From assembly GCF_003958635.1 (NCBI RefSeq), contig NZ_RSEK01000011.1, positions 1 through 64,000 of the forward strand: DNA of 64,000 bases, in the 5' to 3' direction. How positions within the stretch are numbered: the stretch's first letter is position 1; the number at the start of each line of letters is the position of its first letter. This DNA is from Altericroceibacterium xinjiangense. GTDB taxonomy: Bacteria; Pseudomonadota; Alphaproteobacteria; Sphingomonadales; Sphingomonadaceae. Under the pieces are notes generated by a model, which saw nothing but the letters and a program-made list of their open reading frames with translations, did not search any database and was not told the origin of the DNA. A program made the position numbers and the translations under genes. Below, piece after piece: positions 9,896-18,018 of this stretch.

Positions 9896-10654
9896 GTGAC
9901 CGGAAAGCGGCAGATCAAGCGGATTACCAGACGGGGCTCGGCCTCGATGCTGGCCGTGGCTGCCGCACTCCTGGTATTGCCCAGCGCGGGCTTCGCGCTC
10001 GAGGATGTGGGAAAAGCCTCTTCCAGCCTGCCGACCACTCCTGATTTCGCGGCGTTCACGCCAGCCTCGGTCGATCCGAAGGTGGCTCGGCTCGTAGCGG
10101 AACGGATCAACGGGGCAGGCCGGCTGATGCGGTTCACTCCCGCAGGGGTCAGCGATCGTCCCGGCCGATCGGTCACGGTCGCTATTCGCCTGGACGACAA
10201 GGCGGCCCGCGCCATTTCGGTCCGGTCCGCGATCACTGCAGCGAAGGAGCAGGTCGCCAGCAGCCCTGCGGTCCAGATTTCCCCGATGCGCTACAACCTC
10301 GGGCTGTCGCGCGACTACCAGAGCTTCGTGCAGCCGGCGCCCTTGTCGAAAACTCTTTCGCAGGCGAACGTCCCCGACTTGTCGGCCTTCAAGCCAGCCA
10401 CCGTTGAGGAAAAACCGAGCCGGTTTGCCGCACGCGTTGTGCTGGAAGAAGAAGCCGCACCGCGTACCGCACCTGCGCTTGACGGCGTCGGTACGCAAAG
10501 CCTGGATGTTGCCGGCAGCTACCGCCTGACGCAGAACCTCGATGTCACGGCGGGCGTGCGGTACTCGCAGGATCGCGACCGGATCGCCCCGCTGGTCGCG
10601 GCGGAGCCGACTGATACGCAGGCGGTCTACATCGGAACCCAGTTCCGCTTCTAA
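9896..10654 (+). CDS. Secreted hypothetical protein with beta-strand C-terminus
   Basis: I do not recognise the family. The protein has 252 residues with a basic N-terminus, a hydrophobic signal segment (about 17-32) and a likely cleavage after SAGFA. The mature part has two similar short motifs, PDFAAFTPASVDPKVARLV and PDLSAFKPATVEEKPSRFA, which look like an internal repeat. The last third alternates polar and hydrophobic residues (SYRLTQNLDVTAGVRYSQD) and ends in an aromatic residue (YIGTQFRF), as outer-membrane strands do. It may therefore be an envelope or outer-membrane-associated protein. The start is GTG at 9896, preceded by CAGGGGCAG. Confidence 0.7.
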   Translation: MTGKRQIKRITRRGSASMLAVAAALLVLPSAGFALEDVGKASSSLPTTPDFAAFTPASVDPKVARLVAERINGAGRLMRFTPAGVSDRPGRSVTVAIRLDDKAARAISVRSAITAAKEQVASSPAVQISPMRYNLGLSRDYQSFVQPAPLSKTLSQANVPDLSAFKPATVEEKPSRFAARVVLEEEAAPRTAPALDGVGTQSLDVAGSYRLTQNLDVTAGVRYSQDRDRIAPLVAAEPTDTQAVYIGTQFRF

Positions 10655-10749
10655 CACGTGACGGACTGCCGAACCGGCAGTTTGCCTTTGCGCCACAGCG
10701 CCGTTCCGCTACCCTCCGCAGGGGTGAGTGGCGAAAGGCAAGGATCACG

Positions 10750-11472
10750 ATGGCTCGAGTTGCAATAGTTACCGGCGGAACACGCGGAATCGGCAAGGCG
10801 ATCAGTCTGTCGCTCAAGGATGCCGGCTATACCGTTGCCGCGAACTACGCGGGGAATGAGGAAAAGGCCCGCGCGTTCTCGGATGAGACGGGGATCCCGG
10901 CCTACAAGTGGGACGTCGGCGACCATGAGGCGACGCTGGCCGGTTGCCGGCAAGTCGAACAGGAAGTCGGTCCGATCGAAATCCTGGTCAACAACGCCGG
11001 CATCACGCGAGACGGCACGCTGCTGAAGATGACGTTCCAGGACTGGTACGATGTCATGCGGATCAACCTTGGCGGGTGTTTCAACATGGCCAAGGCCTGC
11101 TTCCCCGGAATGAAGGAGCGCGGGTGGGGCCGGATCGTCAACATCGGGTCGATCAACGGACAAGCGGGCCAGTACGGACAAGTGAACTATGCCGCGGCCA
11201 AAAGCGGCATCCACGGCTTTACCAAGGCGCTGGCCCAGGAAGGTGCGCGGTTCGGCGTCACCGTGAACGCCATCGCCCCGGGTTACATCGATACCGATAT
11301 GGTCGCGGCCGTGCCGGAGAACGTGCTGGAAAAGATCGTTGCGCGCATTCCCGTCGGCCGTCTGGGCCAAGCGAACGAAATCGCCCGCGGAGTGACGTTC
11401 CTGGCTTCGGAAGAAGGCGGATTTGTCACCGGGTCGACCCTGTCGATCAACGGCGGCCAGCACATGTACTGA
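10750..11472 (+). CDS. phbB: Acetoacetyl-CoA reductase
   Basis: This short-chain dehydrogenase reduces acetoacetyl-CoA to 3-hydroxybutyryl-CoA with NADPH, the second step of polyhydroxybutyrate synthesis. The protein has 240 residues with the Rossmann motif TGGTRGIGKA near residue 8, NNAG (LVNNAGITRD), the catalytic Ser in NIGSINGQAGQYGQ, and YAAAK for Tyr and Lys. The NGQAGQYGQVNY stretch is typical of PhbB rather than FabG. No polymerase (phaC) or thiolase gene is nearby, so FabG-like activity remains possible. The next gene starts one base after its stop. Confidence 0.9.
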   Translation: MARVAIVTGGTRGIGKAISLSLKDAGYTVAANYAGNEEKARAFSDETGIPAYKWDVGDHEATLAGCRQVEQEVGPIEILVNNAGITRDGTLLKMTFQDWYDVMRINLGGCFNMAKACFPGMKERGWGRIVNIGSINGQAGQYGQVNYAAAKSGIHGFTKALAQEGARFGVTVNAIAPGYIDTDMVAAVPENVLEKIVARIPVGRLGQANEIARGVTFLASEEGGFVTGSTLSINGGQHMY

Positions 11473-11473
11473 G

Positions 11474-11740
11474 GTGGCCCGTACCGAAACGGCCGGAGCG
11501 GTGCTCTATCACCCTCCGGTCAAGCGGTCGGTCGAGATAGCCGGCCACAAGACGTCGATCAGCCTGGAGCCTTATTTCTGGGAATTGCTGCGCAAAGCGG
11601 CGGAAATGGAGCGCCTGCCGGTGAATACGCTGGTGGCCCGGATCGACGCGGACCGGATACAAGCCGATCCGGCTCCGGGTCTTGCAGGCGCCATCCGCTT
11701 ATGGCTGGCCCGCCGGGCCGTCGAGGGCTCCGGCGGGTAG
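11474..11740 (+). CDS. Ribbon-helix-helix domain protein
   Basis: A small 88-residue protein carrying an alphaproteobacterial ribbon-helix-helix domain: KRSVEIAGHKTSISLEPYFW, then LRKAAEMERLPVNTLVARID and a final segment (GLAGAIRLWLARRAV). The fold suggests DNA binding as a dimer, but targets are unknown. The start is GTG at 11474, one base after the phbB stop, so it is probably co-translated with phbB. Control of polyhydroxybutyrate genes is a possible role, by position only. Confidence 0.78.
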   Translation: MARTETAGAVLYHPPVKRSVEIAGHKTSISLEPYFWELLRKAAEMERLPVNTLVARIDADRIQADPAPGLAGAIRLWLARRAVEGSGG

Positions 11741-11785
11741 CAGACCACTGCCTGGAACGGGCCCACTGCTGAGCCCGTACCGCGG

Positions 11786-12028
11786 TCAGTACGTGGAGGG
11801 CGGGTCGCTTGCCGGAAAGCTTTCGTCGCTCATCTCATCGGCCTTGGTCCATTCGCGAACCGGCGCATCGGCCATGGCGCCCGGTCCGGCGCTGCGCACC
11901 TGCGTAAAGTTGCCTTCGCTGGTCTGGCCAGAGGCGAAGGCCGCGTTGCCTTCGCTCTTCGAATTCTCGTAGTACTTGTACCCGGCATAGCCGAGTGCGC
12001 CAAGCGCAGCCATCTTGATCAGTCCCAT
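11786..12028 (-). CDS. Small conserved hypothetical protein
   Basis: An 80-residue protein with a short hydrophobic N-terminus (MAALGALGYAGYKYY) that could be a membrane anchor or uncleaved signal. A polar middle follows, then an acidic C-terminal motif, DESFPASDPPSTY. This ending occurs in several small proteobacterial proteins of unknown function. It is preceded on its strand by a purine-rich site (GAAACGAAAGGACGACCC) and is transcribed away from galU. Confidence 0.6.
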   Translation of the reverse strand: MGLIKMAALGALGYAGYKYYENSKSEGNAAFASGQTSEGNFTQVRSAGPGAMADAPVREWTKADEMSDESFPASDPPSTY

Positions 12029-12181
12029 TGGGTCGTCCTTTCGTTTCTTCGCGGTCTGAACGCGCGTGACAAAAGAAAGGTCCGCGTCTTTCCCTGCATT
12101 TACAAGGAAGCTGAACCCTCTGCGTCAAAGTGCACCACTCGGCGGTTGACCCGACAAGTACCGCGACTCTATTCAGGGTGC

Positions 12182-13054
12182 ATGAGCCGAAAACCAATCC
12201 GCAAGGCCGTGTTCCCCGTCGCAGGACTGGGCACTCGTTTTCTCCCCGCCACCAAGGCGATTCCCAAGGAACTGCTGCCGATCGTCGACCGGCCGCTGAT
12301 CCAGTACGCCGTCGACGAGGCGCGCGAAGCGGGGATCGAGCAGATGATCTTCGTCACCGGGCGCGGCAAGACAGCCCTGATCGAAAACTTCGATATCGCC
12401 TTCGAACTCGAAGCCACGATGGCCGAACGAGGCAAGGACTTGTCGGTGCTGGAGCCCACCCGCTTCACGCCCGGCGACCTGATTTCCGTCCGCCAGCAAG
12501 TTCCGATGGGCCTCGGCCACGCGATCTGGTGCGCCCGCGCGATCGTGGGGGATGAACCGTTCGCCATTCTCCTCCCGGACGAGCTGATGGTCGGCGAACC
12601 GGGATGCATGGCGCAGATGGTCGAAGCCTACCACGAGGTCGGCGGCAACCTCATCTCCGTGCTCGAAGTCCCGCATGAAGAAGTCTCCAGCTACGGCGTG
12701 ATCGATCCGGGCGCGGCGAACGGTGCGCTTACCGAAGTAAAGGGGCTGGTCGAAAAGCCGCCGGTGGACCAGGCGCCGTCAAACAAGATCGTCTCCGGGC
12801 GCTACATCCTGCAGCCGGAAGTCATGCGCACGCTGGAAACCCAAGGGAAAGGCGCTGGCGGAGAAATCCAGCTGACCGACGCGATGGCCAAGATGATCGG
12901 CAGTCAGCCGTTCCACGCGGTAACGTTCGAAGGCCGCCGGTTCGATTGCGGCAGCAAGACCGGGTTCGTTGAGGCGACGCTGGCGCTGGCGCTGGAACGC
13001 GATGACATGGGCAAGGAAGTCCGCCGCATCGCCGAGCGCCTGCTCGGCCGATAA
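12182..13054 (+). CDS. galU: UTP-glucose-1-phosphate uridylyltransferase
   Basis: GalU makes UDP-glucose from UTP and glucose-1-phosphate, a precursor for surface polysaccharides. The 290-residue protein shows the nucleotide-binding motif VFPVAGLGTRFLPATKAIPK, IFVTGRGK, and the sugar-binding region (LVEKPP, GRYILQPEV). The C-terminus (RRFDCGSKTGFVEATLALAL) is typical. The start is the ATG at 12182 (MSRKPIRKAVFP). The frame is open 12 codons further upstream, but that stretch does not resemble GalU. A strong terminator follows. Confidence 0.94.
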   Translation: MSRKPIRKAVFPVAGLGTRFLPATKAIPKELLPIVDRPLIQYAVDEAREAGIEQMIFVTGRGKTALIENFDIAFELEATMAERGKDLSVLEPTRFTPGDLISVRQQVPMGLGHAIWCARAIVGDEPFAILLPDELMVGEPGCMAQMVEAYHEVGGNLISVLEVPHEEVSSYGVIDPGAANGALTEVKGLVEKPPVDQAPSNKIVSGRYILQPEVMRTLETQGKGAGGEIQLTDAMAKMIGSQPFHAVTFEGRRFDCGSKTGFVEATLALALERDDMGKEVRRIAERLLGR

Positions 13055-13104
13055 CCCGCAGCAACCTTCTTTCGCGGACCCGGCCTCGGCCGGGGCGCGG
13101 ACAT

Positions 13105-13136
13105 AAAAAAAGGGCCGGGAGAACCGGCCCTTTTTT
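13105..13136. terminator. Bidirectional rho-independent terminator
   Basis: A perfect 7 bp GC stem (GGGCCGG 13112-13118 with CCGGCCC 13124-13130) closes a GAGAA loop. It is flanked by seven A on the left and six T on the right, so it can work on both strands. It lies between the convergent genes galU (plus) and the M23 peptidase (minus) and should end both transcripts. Confidence 0.9.
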
Positions 13137-13157
13137 ACAAGCTGAAGCTAGCGCAGC

Positions 13158-13835
13158 TTACTTCGATCCGCCTGCTGTCGCACCCGGCGTGTCGGAGGAA
13201 GCCAGCAGAGTGTCGTACATGTACTGGTTGGGGTCGACCGGCTGGCCATCGATGCGGACTTCGTAGTGCAGGTGCGGACCGGTCGAACGGCCGGTGGAGC
13301 CGACATAGCCGATCAGGTCGCCCTTGCGGACGTACTGGCCTTCATTCACCGCGTAGTCGGACAAGTGGCCGTACCGGGTTTCTACCCCGCCGCCATGCTC
13401 GATCTCGATGAACTTGCCATAGCTGCCGAAGGCCGATGCCTTCTCGATATAGCCATCACCGGGGGCATAGATCGGCGTGCCGGTCGGGGCCGCCATATCA
13501 AGGCCGTGGTGTGCACGGACGCTGCCGAGCACCGGATGCCGGCGCGTGCCGAAATCGCTCGAAAGCCGGTAAGTCTTCAGGGGAGAAAGCGTCGGGATCG
13601 AAAGCTTGGGAGCGGCTGAGCCGACGACTGCTTCCGTACCGTCAAGAGCCTTCCAGCTGGCATAGAGCTGCTGGAATTCGCGGTCCCCTTCGCCTGCCAC
13701 CGCCGCATCGGACTTGACGATGCCGGTGATCTGCGCGGCGGCCGCGGTGTTGTTCGCGTGGGCCGGGCTGGCTGCCAACACGGTGCTTGCGGCTGCGATA
13801 CCCGAAAGCACGCGAAGGCTTTTGCTGAACTTCAT
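13158..13835 (-). CDS. M23-family peptidoglycan endopeptidase
   Basis: A secreted LytM-type zinc endopeptidase, predicted to cut peptide cross-links in peptidoglycan. The 225 residues begin with a signal peptide (GIAAASTVLAASPAHA). The catalytic domain holds the zinc ligands in RAHHGLDMAAP and in GPHLHYEVR, with the usual GDGYIEKA, YGHLSDY and GDLIGYVGSTGRSTG. All expected catalytic residues are present, so it should be an active enzyme rather than a regulator. The ATG at 13835 is preferred over an in-frame GTG three codons upstream because GGAG lies eight bases before it. Confidence 0.9.
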   Translation of the reverse strand: MKFSKSLRVLSGIAAASTVLAASPAHANNTAAAAQITGIVKSDAAVAGEGDREFQQLYASWKALDGTEAVVGSAAPKLSIPTLSPLKTYRLSSDFGTRRHPVLGSVRAHHGLDMAAPTGTPIYAPGDGYIEKASAFGSYGKFIEIEHGGGVETRYGHLSDYAVNEGQYVRKGDLIGYVGSTGRSTGPHLHYEVRIDGQPVDPNQYMYDTLLASSDTPGATAGGSK

Positions 13836-13992
13836 TCCGACCACTCCGTCTTCGTATCAGTCGCAAGGTACTGTTATTGCTCTAATTATCCGCGGAGACG
13901 CACGGTCTGCCGTATAACCGGATGAAATCGAACAATTTTCCCGAGATGGTCGGAACCCCCCGCCGTCTCTGGAGTTTGGGTACCCTGTGATT

Positions 13993-14814
13993 TCAGGTGG
14001 TGGCAACAGCAGCGTAGAAGTTGCGCGATAAACCGGCTGCAAGACGCGCTGAGTCGTTAAACGGCGGCTTCAGCGTGCCGCGGAAGTACGTAGCGACCAG
14101 GGTTTTCCACGTATCTTCCGGGGCTTGGCCCAGCCGCTCGCAGTGGGCGACGAAGTGCTCCGTACCGGTCCGCACGTGGCGGATTTCGTCCTTGAGGATC
14201 CGGTCGAGAATGCGCGCGCCGCCCTCGTCTCCGGCCGCACGCACGCGCTCCAGCGTCGGCGGCGTCACGTCCAGCCCGCGCGCTTCCAGCACCATCGGCA
14301 CGATCGCCAGCCGGGCGGCGACATCGCCGCGAGTCGCGTGCGCGGCCTCCCACAAGCCGTCGTGCGCAGGCAGCGCGCCGTAGTGCGAACCCAGCGCCTT
14401 CAGCTTGCGGGCGATCAGCGCAAAGTGCATCGCCTCGTCCGCCGCGACGGAAAGGAAATCCGCCACGAAGTCCGGCCCCATCTCGCCGCCGAATCGCCCC
14501 GCCATGTCCAGCGCCAGGTCGATGGCAACGAATTCGATGTGCGCGAGCGAGTGCCACAAGGCGATTCGCCCGCGCTCCGACCCGCCGCGCCCGCGCTTCG
14601 GCATCCGGTTGGGCGGCAGCAGCTCGAGCTCGGCTGGCCAGGCCGGCCGTTCGGGCATCGCAACATCGAACACGAACGACAGCGCGTCCGTGCGGTAGCC
14701 GCGCACCAGCGCGCGCGTCGCCATCACCTTGTCGCGCGGCTCAGCCGTGAGCAGGACCGATCGGATCGCTCCGGCTATGCTTGGGGCGACACTGGGCGCT
14801 TCGGCGGCCATCAC
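13993..14814 (-). CDS. DUF455 ferritin-like protein
   Basis: A 273-residue all-helical protein of the DUF455 family, related to ferritin-like di-iron proteins. Likely metal ligands are visible in SLAHIEFVAIDLALD, ADEAMHFALIARKL, MVLEARGLD and LKDEIRHVRTG, which supply the Glu and His residues of the four-helix core. The activity of the family has not been established as far as I know. The gene overlaps bcp by four bases and forms one transcript with glnE and bcp. Confidence 0.87.
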   Translation of the reverse strand: MMAAEAPSVAPSIAGAIRSVLLTAEPRDKVMATRALVRGYRTDALSFVFDVAMPERPAWPAELELLPPNRMPKRGRGGSERGRIALWHSLAHIEFVAIDLALDMAGRFGGEMGPDFVADFLSVAADEAMHFALIARKLKALGSHYGALPAHDGLWEAAHATRGDVAARLAIVPMVLEARGLDVTPPTLERVRAAGDEGGARILDRILKDEIRHVRTGTEHFVAHCERLGQAPEDTWKTLVATYFRGTLKPPFNDSARLAAGLSRNFYAAVATT

Positions 14815-15281
14815 GCCTGCTGAGCGGCTTCGAGCACCTGCGCGGCGTGGTCCTTGACCTTCACCTTGCGCCAGACGCGGGCGATCCGCCCTTCCTCGTC
14901 GATCAGGAAGGTCGTGCGCTCCATTCCCATGTAGGTGCGGCCGTACATGTTCTTTTCGGTCCAGATGCCAAGCGCGTCGGCCAGCCCGTGGTTTTCCCGA
15001 TCCGATGCGAGCGGCACCGTCAGGTCGTGCTTGGCGGCAAACTTCGCGTGCTTTTCCAGTGGATCCTTACTGACACCAAGCAAGGCAATTCCGGCGGCCT
15101 CGAACTGCGGGGAAAGCGCGCTGAAATCCTTGTTCTCGGTCGTACAGCCGGGCGTATCGTCCTTCGGGTAGAAAAACAGGACCAGCTTGCGCCCGCGAAA
15201 GTCGGACGGCAGAACCGGGCCCTTGCTTCCTTCCATCTCAACGTCAGGAACTTCATCGCCGACATCGGGGCGGTTGCTCAT
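14811..15281 (-). CDS. bcp: Peroxiredoxin (bacterioferritin comigratory protein)
   Basis: A thiol peroxidase of the BCP/PrxQ class, 156 residues. The peroxidatic Cys is in YPKDDTPGCTTENKDFS. The second Cys found five residues later in E. coli Bcp is absent (GCTTEN), so this looks like the single-Cys form, reduced by an outside thiol. GVSKDPLEKHAKF and the C-terminal RTTFLIDEEGRI are family hallmarks. The start overlaps the glnE stop by four bases and its own stop overlaps DUF455, so the three genes are translationally coupled. Confidence 0.92.
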   Translation of the reverse strand: MSNRPDVGDEVPDVEMEGSKGPVLPSDFRGRKLVLFFYPKDDTPGCTTENKDFSALSPQFEAAGIALLGVSKDPLEKHAKFAAKHDLTVPLASDRENHGLADALGIWTEKNMYGRTYMGMERTTFLIDEEGRIARVWRKVKVKDHAAQVLEAAQQA

Positions 15282-17920
15282 GCTTCAATCTCCAGTTGTT
15301 CGCCGAACAAGTCGGCCCACACACGCCCGATCCCATGCCGCGCCTCCGCCAGCCCGTGCAACAGGGCAGCGAAATCGGGGAAGCCGCAAGACCGGGCCAG
15401 CGCCCCTTGTTCCGGCTCCGACGGGACCCGGCCATCCGGCGCAAGCAGGCGGGCAGCCACAAGGATCCGCGTCAGCACGGCGTGCCAGTGGGAGAATTCT
15501 GCCGGCAACAGCTGCGCCTCGGCCAGTTCGACGATCGCTTCGTCGATTGCCGGAAGCAGCGCGATGCGGTCCCGCAGCTGGAGGAAGTGGACGATGAATT
15601 CGCAATCGACCAGCCCGCCGCGCACGAGCTTGGGGTCCAGCGGGCCGGAGGGATGTTTGTGCGCGGCCATTTCCGCCCGCATCGTCAGCACGTCGCCGCG
15701 CAGCTTCTCCGGATCGCGCGGCCGGTCGAGCACGTCGCGGATGATCGAGCGAAGTTCCTCCCGCGCGGCTGGAGGGCCGAACAGAGGGCGCGCGCGGTTG
15801 AGCGCCATGTGTTCCCACGTCCAGGCGTCTTCCCGCTGATACCGGGCAAAGCTGTCGAGGTTGACCGCAATCGGCCCCTGGGCTCCCTGCGGGCGCAGGC
15901 GCGTGTCCACTTCGTACAAGCGCCCTTCGGCGGTCGGGACGCTGAGCGCAGCCGTGACTCGCTGGGCCAGCCGGTTGAAATAGAGGGAGGCGGTCAGCGG
16001 CCTGGGACCATCGGATTCCACCCCGATGTCTCCCCGGAACAAGTAGATGACATCAAGGTCGGACGCATGGGTCAGCGCCCCTCCGCCAAGCCGGCCCAGC
16101 CCGAGAATGAGCAGGTTCTCTCCCGGCACGCGTCCATGGACCTGCCGGAATTCCTCGACGGCGGCTTCCGCCCCAGCCCGGATCGCCGCCTCCGCCACGC
16201 GGGCAAGGCCCTCTGCGATCGACAGGACATCGTGCCGCGCCTCGATCAGCTGCACGCCAAGGGCAAAGCGTTCCTCGCCCACCACTTTGCGCAAGTGGTC
16301 CAGCCGACGCTCGTAATCGGCCGAGTTCTGGCCGCGCGTCATCAGCGCGTAAAGCTCGTCCACGCTGCCCGGCAGATCGAGGGCAGAGGCATCGATCAGC
16401 CGGTCCAGCAAATCGGGCCGGCGGCCAAGCTCATCCGCCAGCGGAGGGGCCAGCGTCAGCAGCCGCAGAACCTGATCGAGCAGGCCGGGCCGGGCTTCGA
16501 ACAAGCGGAACAGGTTGACCGCGCTCGGCAAGCGGCCCAGCAGCGTCTCCCACCGGTTGGCGGCTCGTTCCGGGTCCGGCGCCTGGGCCAGCGCTTCGGC
16601 GAGGGCAGGGCTGATCGCGTCGAATGCATCGCGTGCCGCTCCGCTGCGCAAGGTGCGAATCGACTGCCGCCAATCCGCGATCCGGTTGGTGAAGCCGTGG
16701 GCGGCCACCGTTTTCACCTCGGTGTCCGGCGCATCGAGCAAGCTGTCGTAAGCGCTCGCCACGCGCGCGGTCAGCCCGCGCAGTTCCTCCACCAGCGCCG
16801 CCCCATCCGGCAGGCCATCGAGCCGGGCCACGTTGTCCAGCGCGGCCTCGTCCGCAGGCAGGCTGTGGGTCTGGCGGTCGCCCACCATCTGCAACCGGTG
16901 CTCGATCGTCCGCAGCCGGTCATAAGCCTGACCGAGGTCGCGCGCATCGTCGGCCGAAACAATCCCTTCAGCTGCCAGCGCGTCCAGCGCGGCGCGGGTG
17001 CCGCGCAGCTGGAGCGCGGGATTGCGCCCGCCGTGGATCAGCTGGTGGGTCTGGGCGAAGAACTCGATCTCCCGAATCCCGCCCCGGCCGCGCTTGAGGT
17101 CGAAGTCCGGTCCCGGCTCACGCGGTCCTTCGTGATGATCGCGAATACGCCCGGTCAGCCGGCGGATGTCCTCGATCGCGGTGAAGTCGAGGCTGCGGCG
17201 CCACACGAACGGGCGGATCATGTCGAGAAACCGCTCCCCGGCTTCCACGTCCCCGGCCGCGGCCCGCGCGCGGATGAAGGCTGCCCGCTCCCACGTCAGC
17301 GCCGAGGACTCGTAGTGGGTCAGCGCCGCCCCGAAAGAGATCGCCAGCGGGCTGACTTCGGAAGCCGGGCGCAGCCGCAAGTCCACCCGGAACACGTGAC
17401 CTTCGCCCGTCTGGTGCGCCAGCAGCTCCACCACCCGCCGGGCGACGCGCTGGGCCGCTTCGCCCGGTTCTTCCCGTGCCCGGTGCGGCAGCAGGTCGCG
17501 GTGGTAAAGCAGGATCGGATCGATGTCGGAACTGTAGTTGAGCTCGCCTGCGCCCTGTTTGCCCAGCGCCAGCGCCGTGAATCCGGCCGGTTCGGCATCA
17601 GGCACTCGCTCCCGGATCGCCGCGGCAATCGCCTGGCCAAGCGAGAAGTCGGCAAATTCGGTCAGTTCCGTCATCACCCGGGCAAGCGGGAAGGCTCCGG
17701 CCAGATCGCCGACCCCGAGCGCGACCGCCAGCGCCAGCCGCTGCCGCCGCAGGGCCACGCCGATGTCCTCGGCGCCCGATCCGGCTGCATGGGCGTGGGC
17801 AAGCGCTTCCTCGCCCTTGCCATGGGCGAGCAATTCCGCAATCTCGGGAAATCGTTCAAGCCCGCGTGCGAGAAAAGGAGAATGCGCTTGCGCGCGACGA
17901 ATTGCCATTTCCCAGTCCAT
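15278..17920 (-). CDS. glnE: Glutamine synthetase adenylyltransferase/deadenylyltransferase
   Basis: GlnE is a two-headed enzyme that adds AMP to and removes AMP from glutamine synthetase, controlling nitrogen assimilation. About 880 residues. Each half carries a nucleotidyltransferase site: SSDIDPILLYH near residue 130 (removase) and ASDLDVIYLF near 620 (transferase). The GlnE linker motif RGGIREIEFFAQ and its C-terminal counterpart RGGLVDCEFIVHF are present. The start is uncertain. MDWEMAIRRAQAHSP at 17920 gives the best family-like N-terminus; ATG 17935 and GTG 17968 are in-frame alternatives. It heads the glnE-bcp-DUF455 run. Confidence 0.93.
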   Translation of the reverse strand: MDWEMAIRRAQAHSPFLARGLERFPEIAELLAHGKGEEALAHAHAAGSGAEDIGVALRRQRLALAVALGVGDLAGAFPLARVMTELTEFADFSLGQAIAAAIRERVPDAEPAGFTALALGKQGAGELNYSSDIDPILLYHRDLLPHRAREEPGEAAQRVARRVVELLAHQTGEGHVFRVDLRLRPASEVSPLAISFGAALTHYESSALTWERAAFIRARAAAGDVEAGERFLDMIRPFVWRRSLDFTAIEDIRRLTGRIRDHHEGPREPGPDFDLKRGRGGIREIEFFAQTHQLIHGGRNPALQLRGTRAALDALAAEGIVSADDARDLGQAYDRLRTIEHRLQMVGDRQTHSLPADEAALDNVARLDGLPDGAALVEELRGLTARVASAYDSLLDAPDTEVKTVAAHGFTNRIADWRQSIRTLRSGAARDAFDAISPALAEALAQAPDPERAANRWETLLGRLPSAVNLFRLFEARPGLLDQVLRLLTLAPPLADELGRRPDLLDRLIDASALDLPGSVDELYALMTRGQNSADYERRLDHLRKVVGEERFALGVQLIEARHDVLSIAEGLARVAEAAIRAGAEAAVEEFRQVHGRVPGENLLILGLGRLGGGALTHASDLDVIYLFRGDIGVESDGPRPLTASLYFNRLAQRVTAALSVPTAEGRLYEVDTRLRPQGAQGPIAVNLDSFARYQREDAWTWEHMALNRARPLFGPPAAREELRSIIRDVLDRPRDPEKLRGDVLTMRAEMAAHKHPSGPLDPKLVRGGLVDCEFIVHFLQLRDRIALLPAIDEAIVELAEAQLLPAEFSHWHAVLTRILVAARLLAPDGRVPSEPEQGALARSCGFPDFAALLHGLAEARHGIGRVWADLFGEQLEIEA

Positions 17921-18018
17921 CGGGCCTGAGTGCATGGCCGGGCGCCCGAGGGCAAGCCTGACAGGCACGATAGCCTGATGCCGGACTGGCGCACTCTCGC
18001 CCGCGAAAAGGAAGACGA

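Noticed and set aside
15296-17929. 877-codon open frame on the plus strand
   Set aside because: It is fully antisense to glnE, low in hydrophobic pattern and rich in Arg/Gln as expected for a shadow frame in GC-rich DNA. glnE has clear motifs on the other strand.
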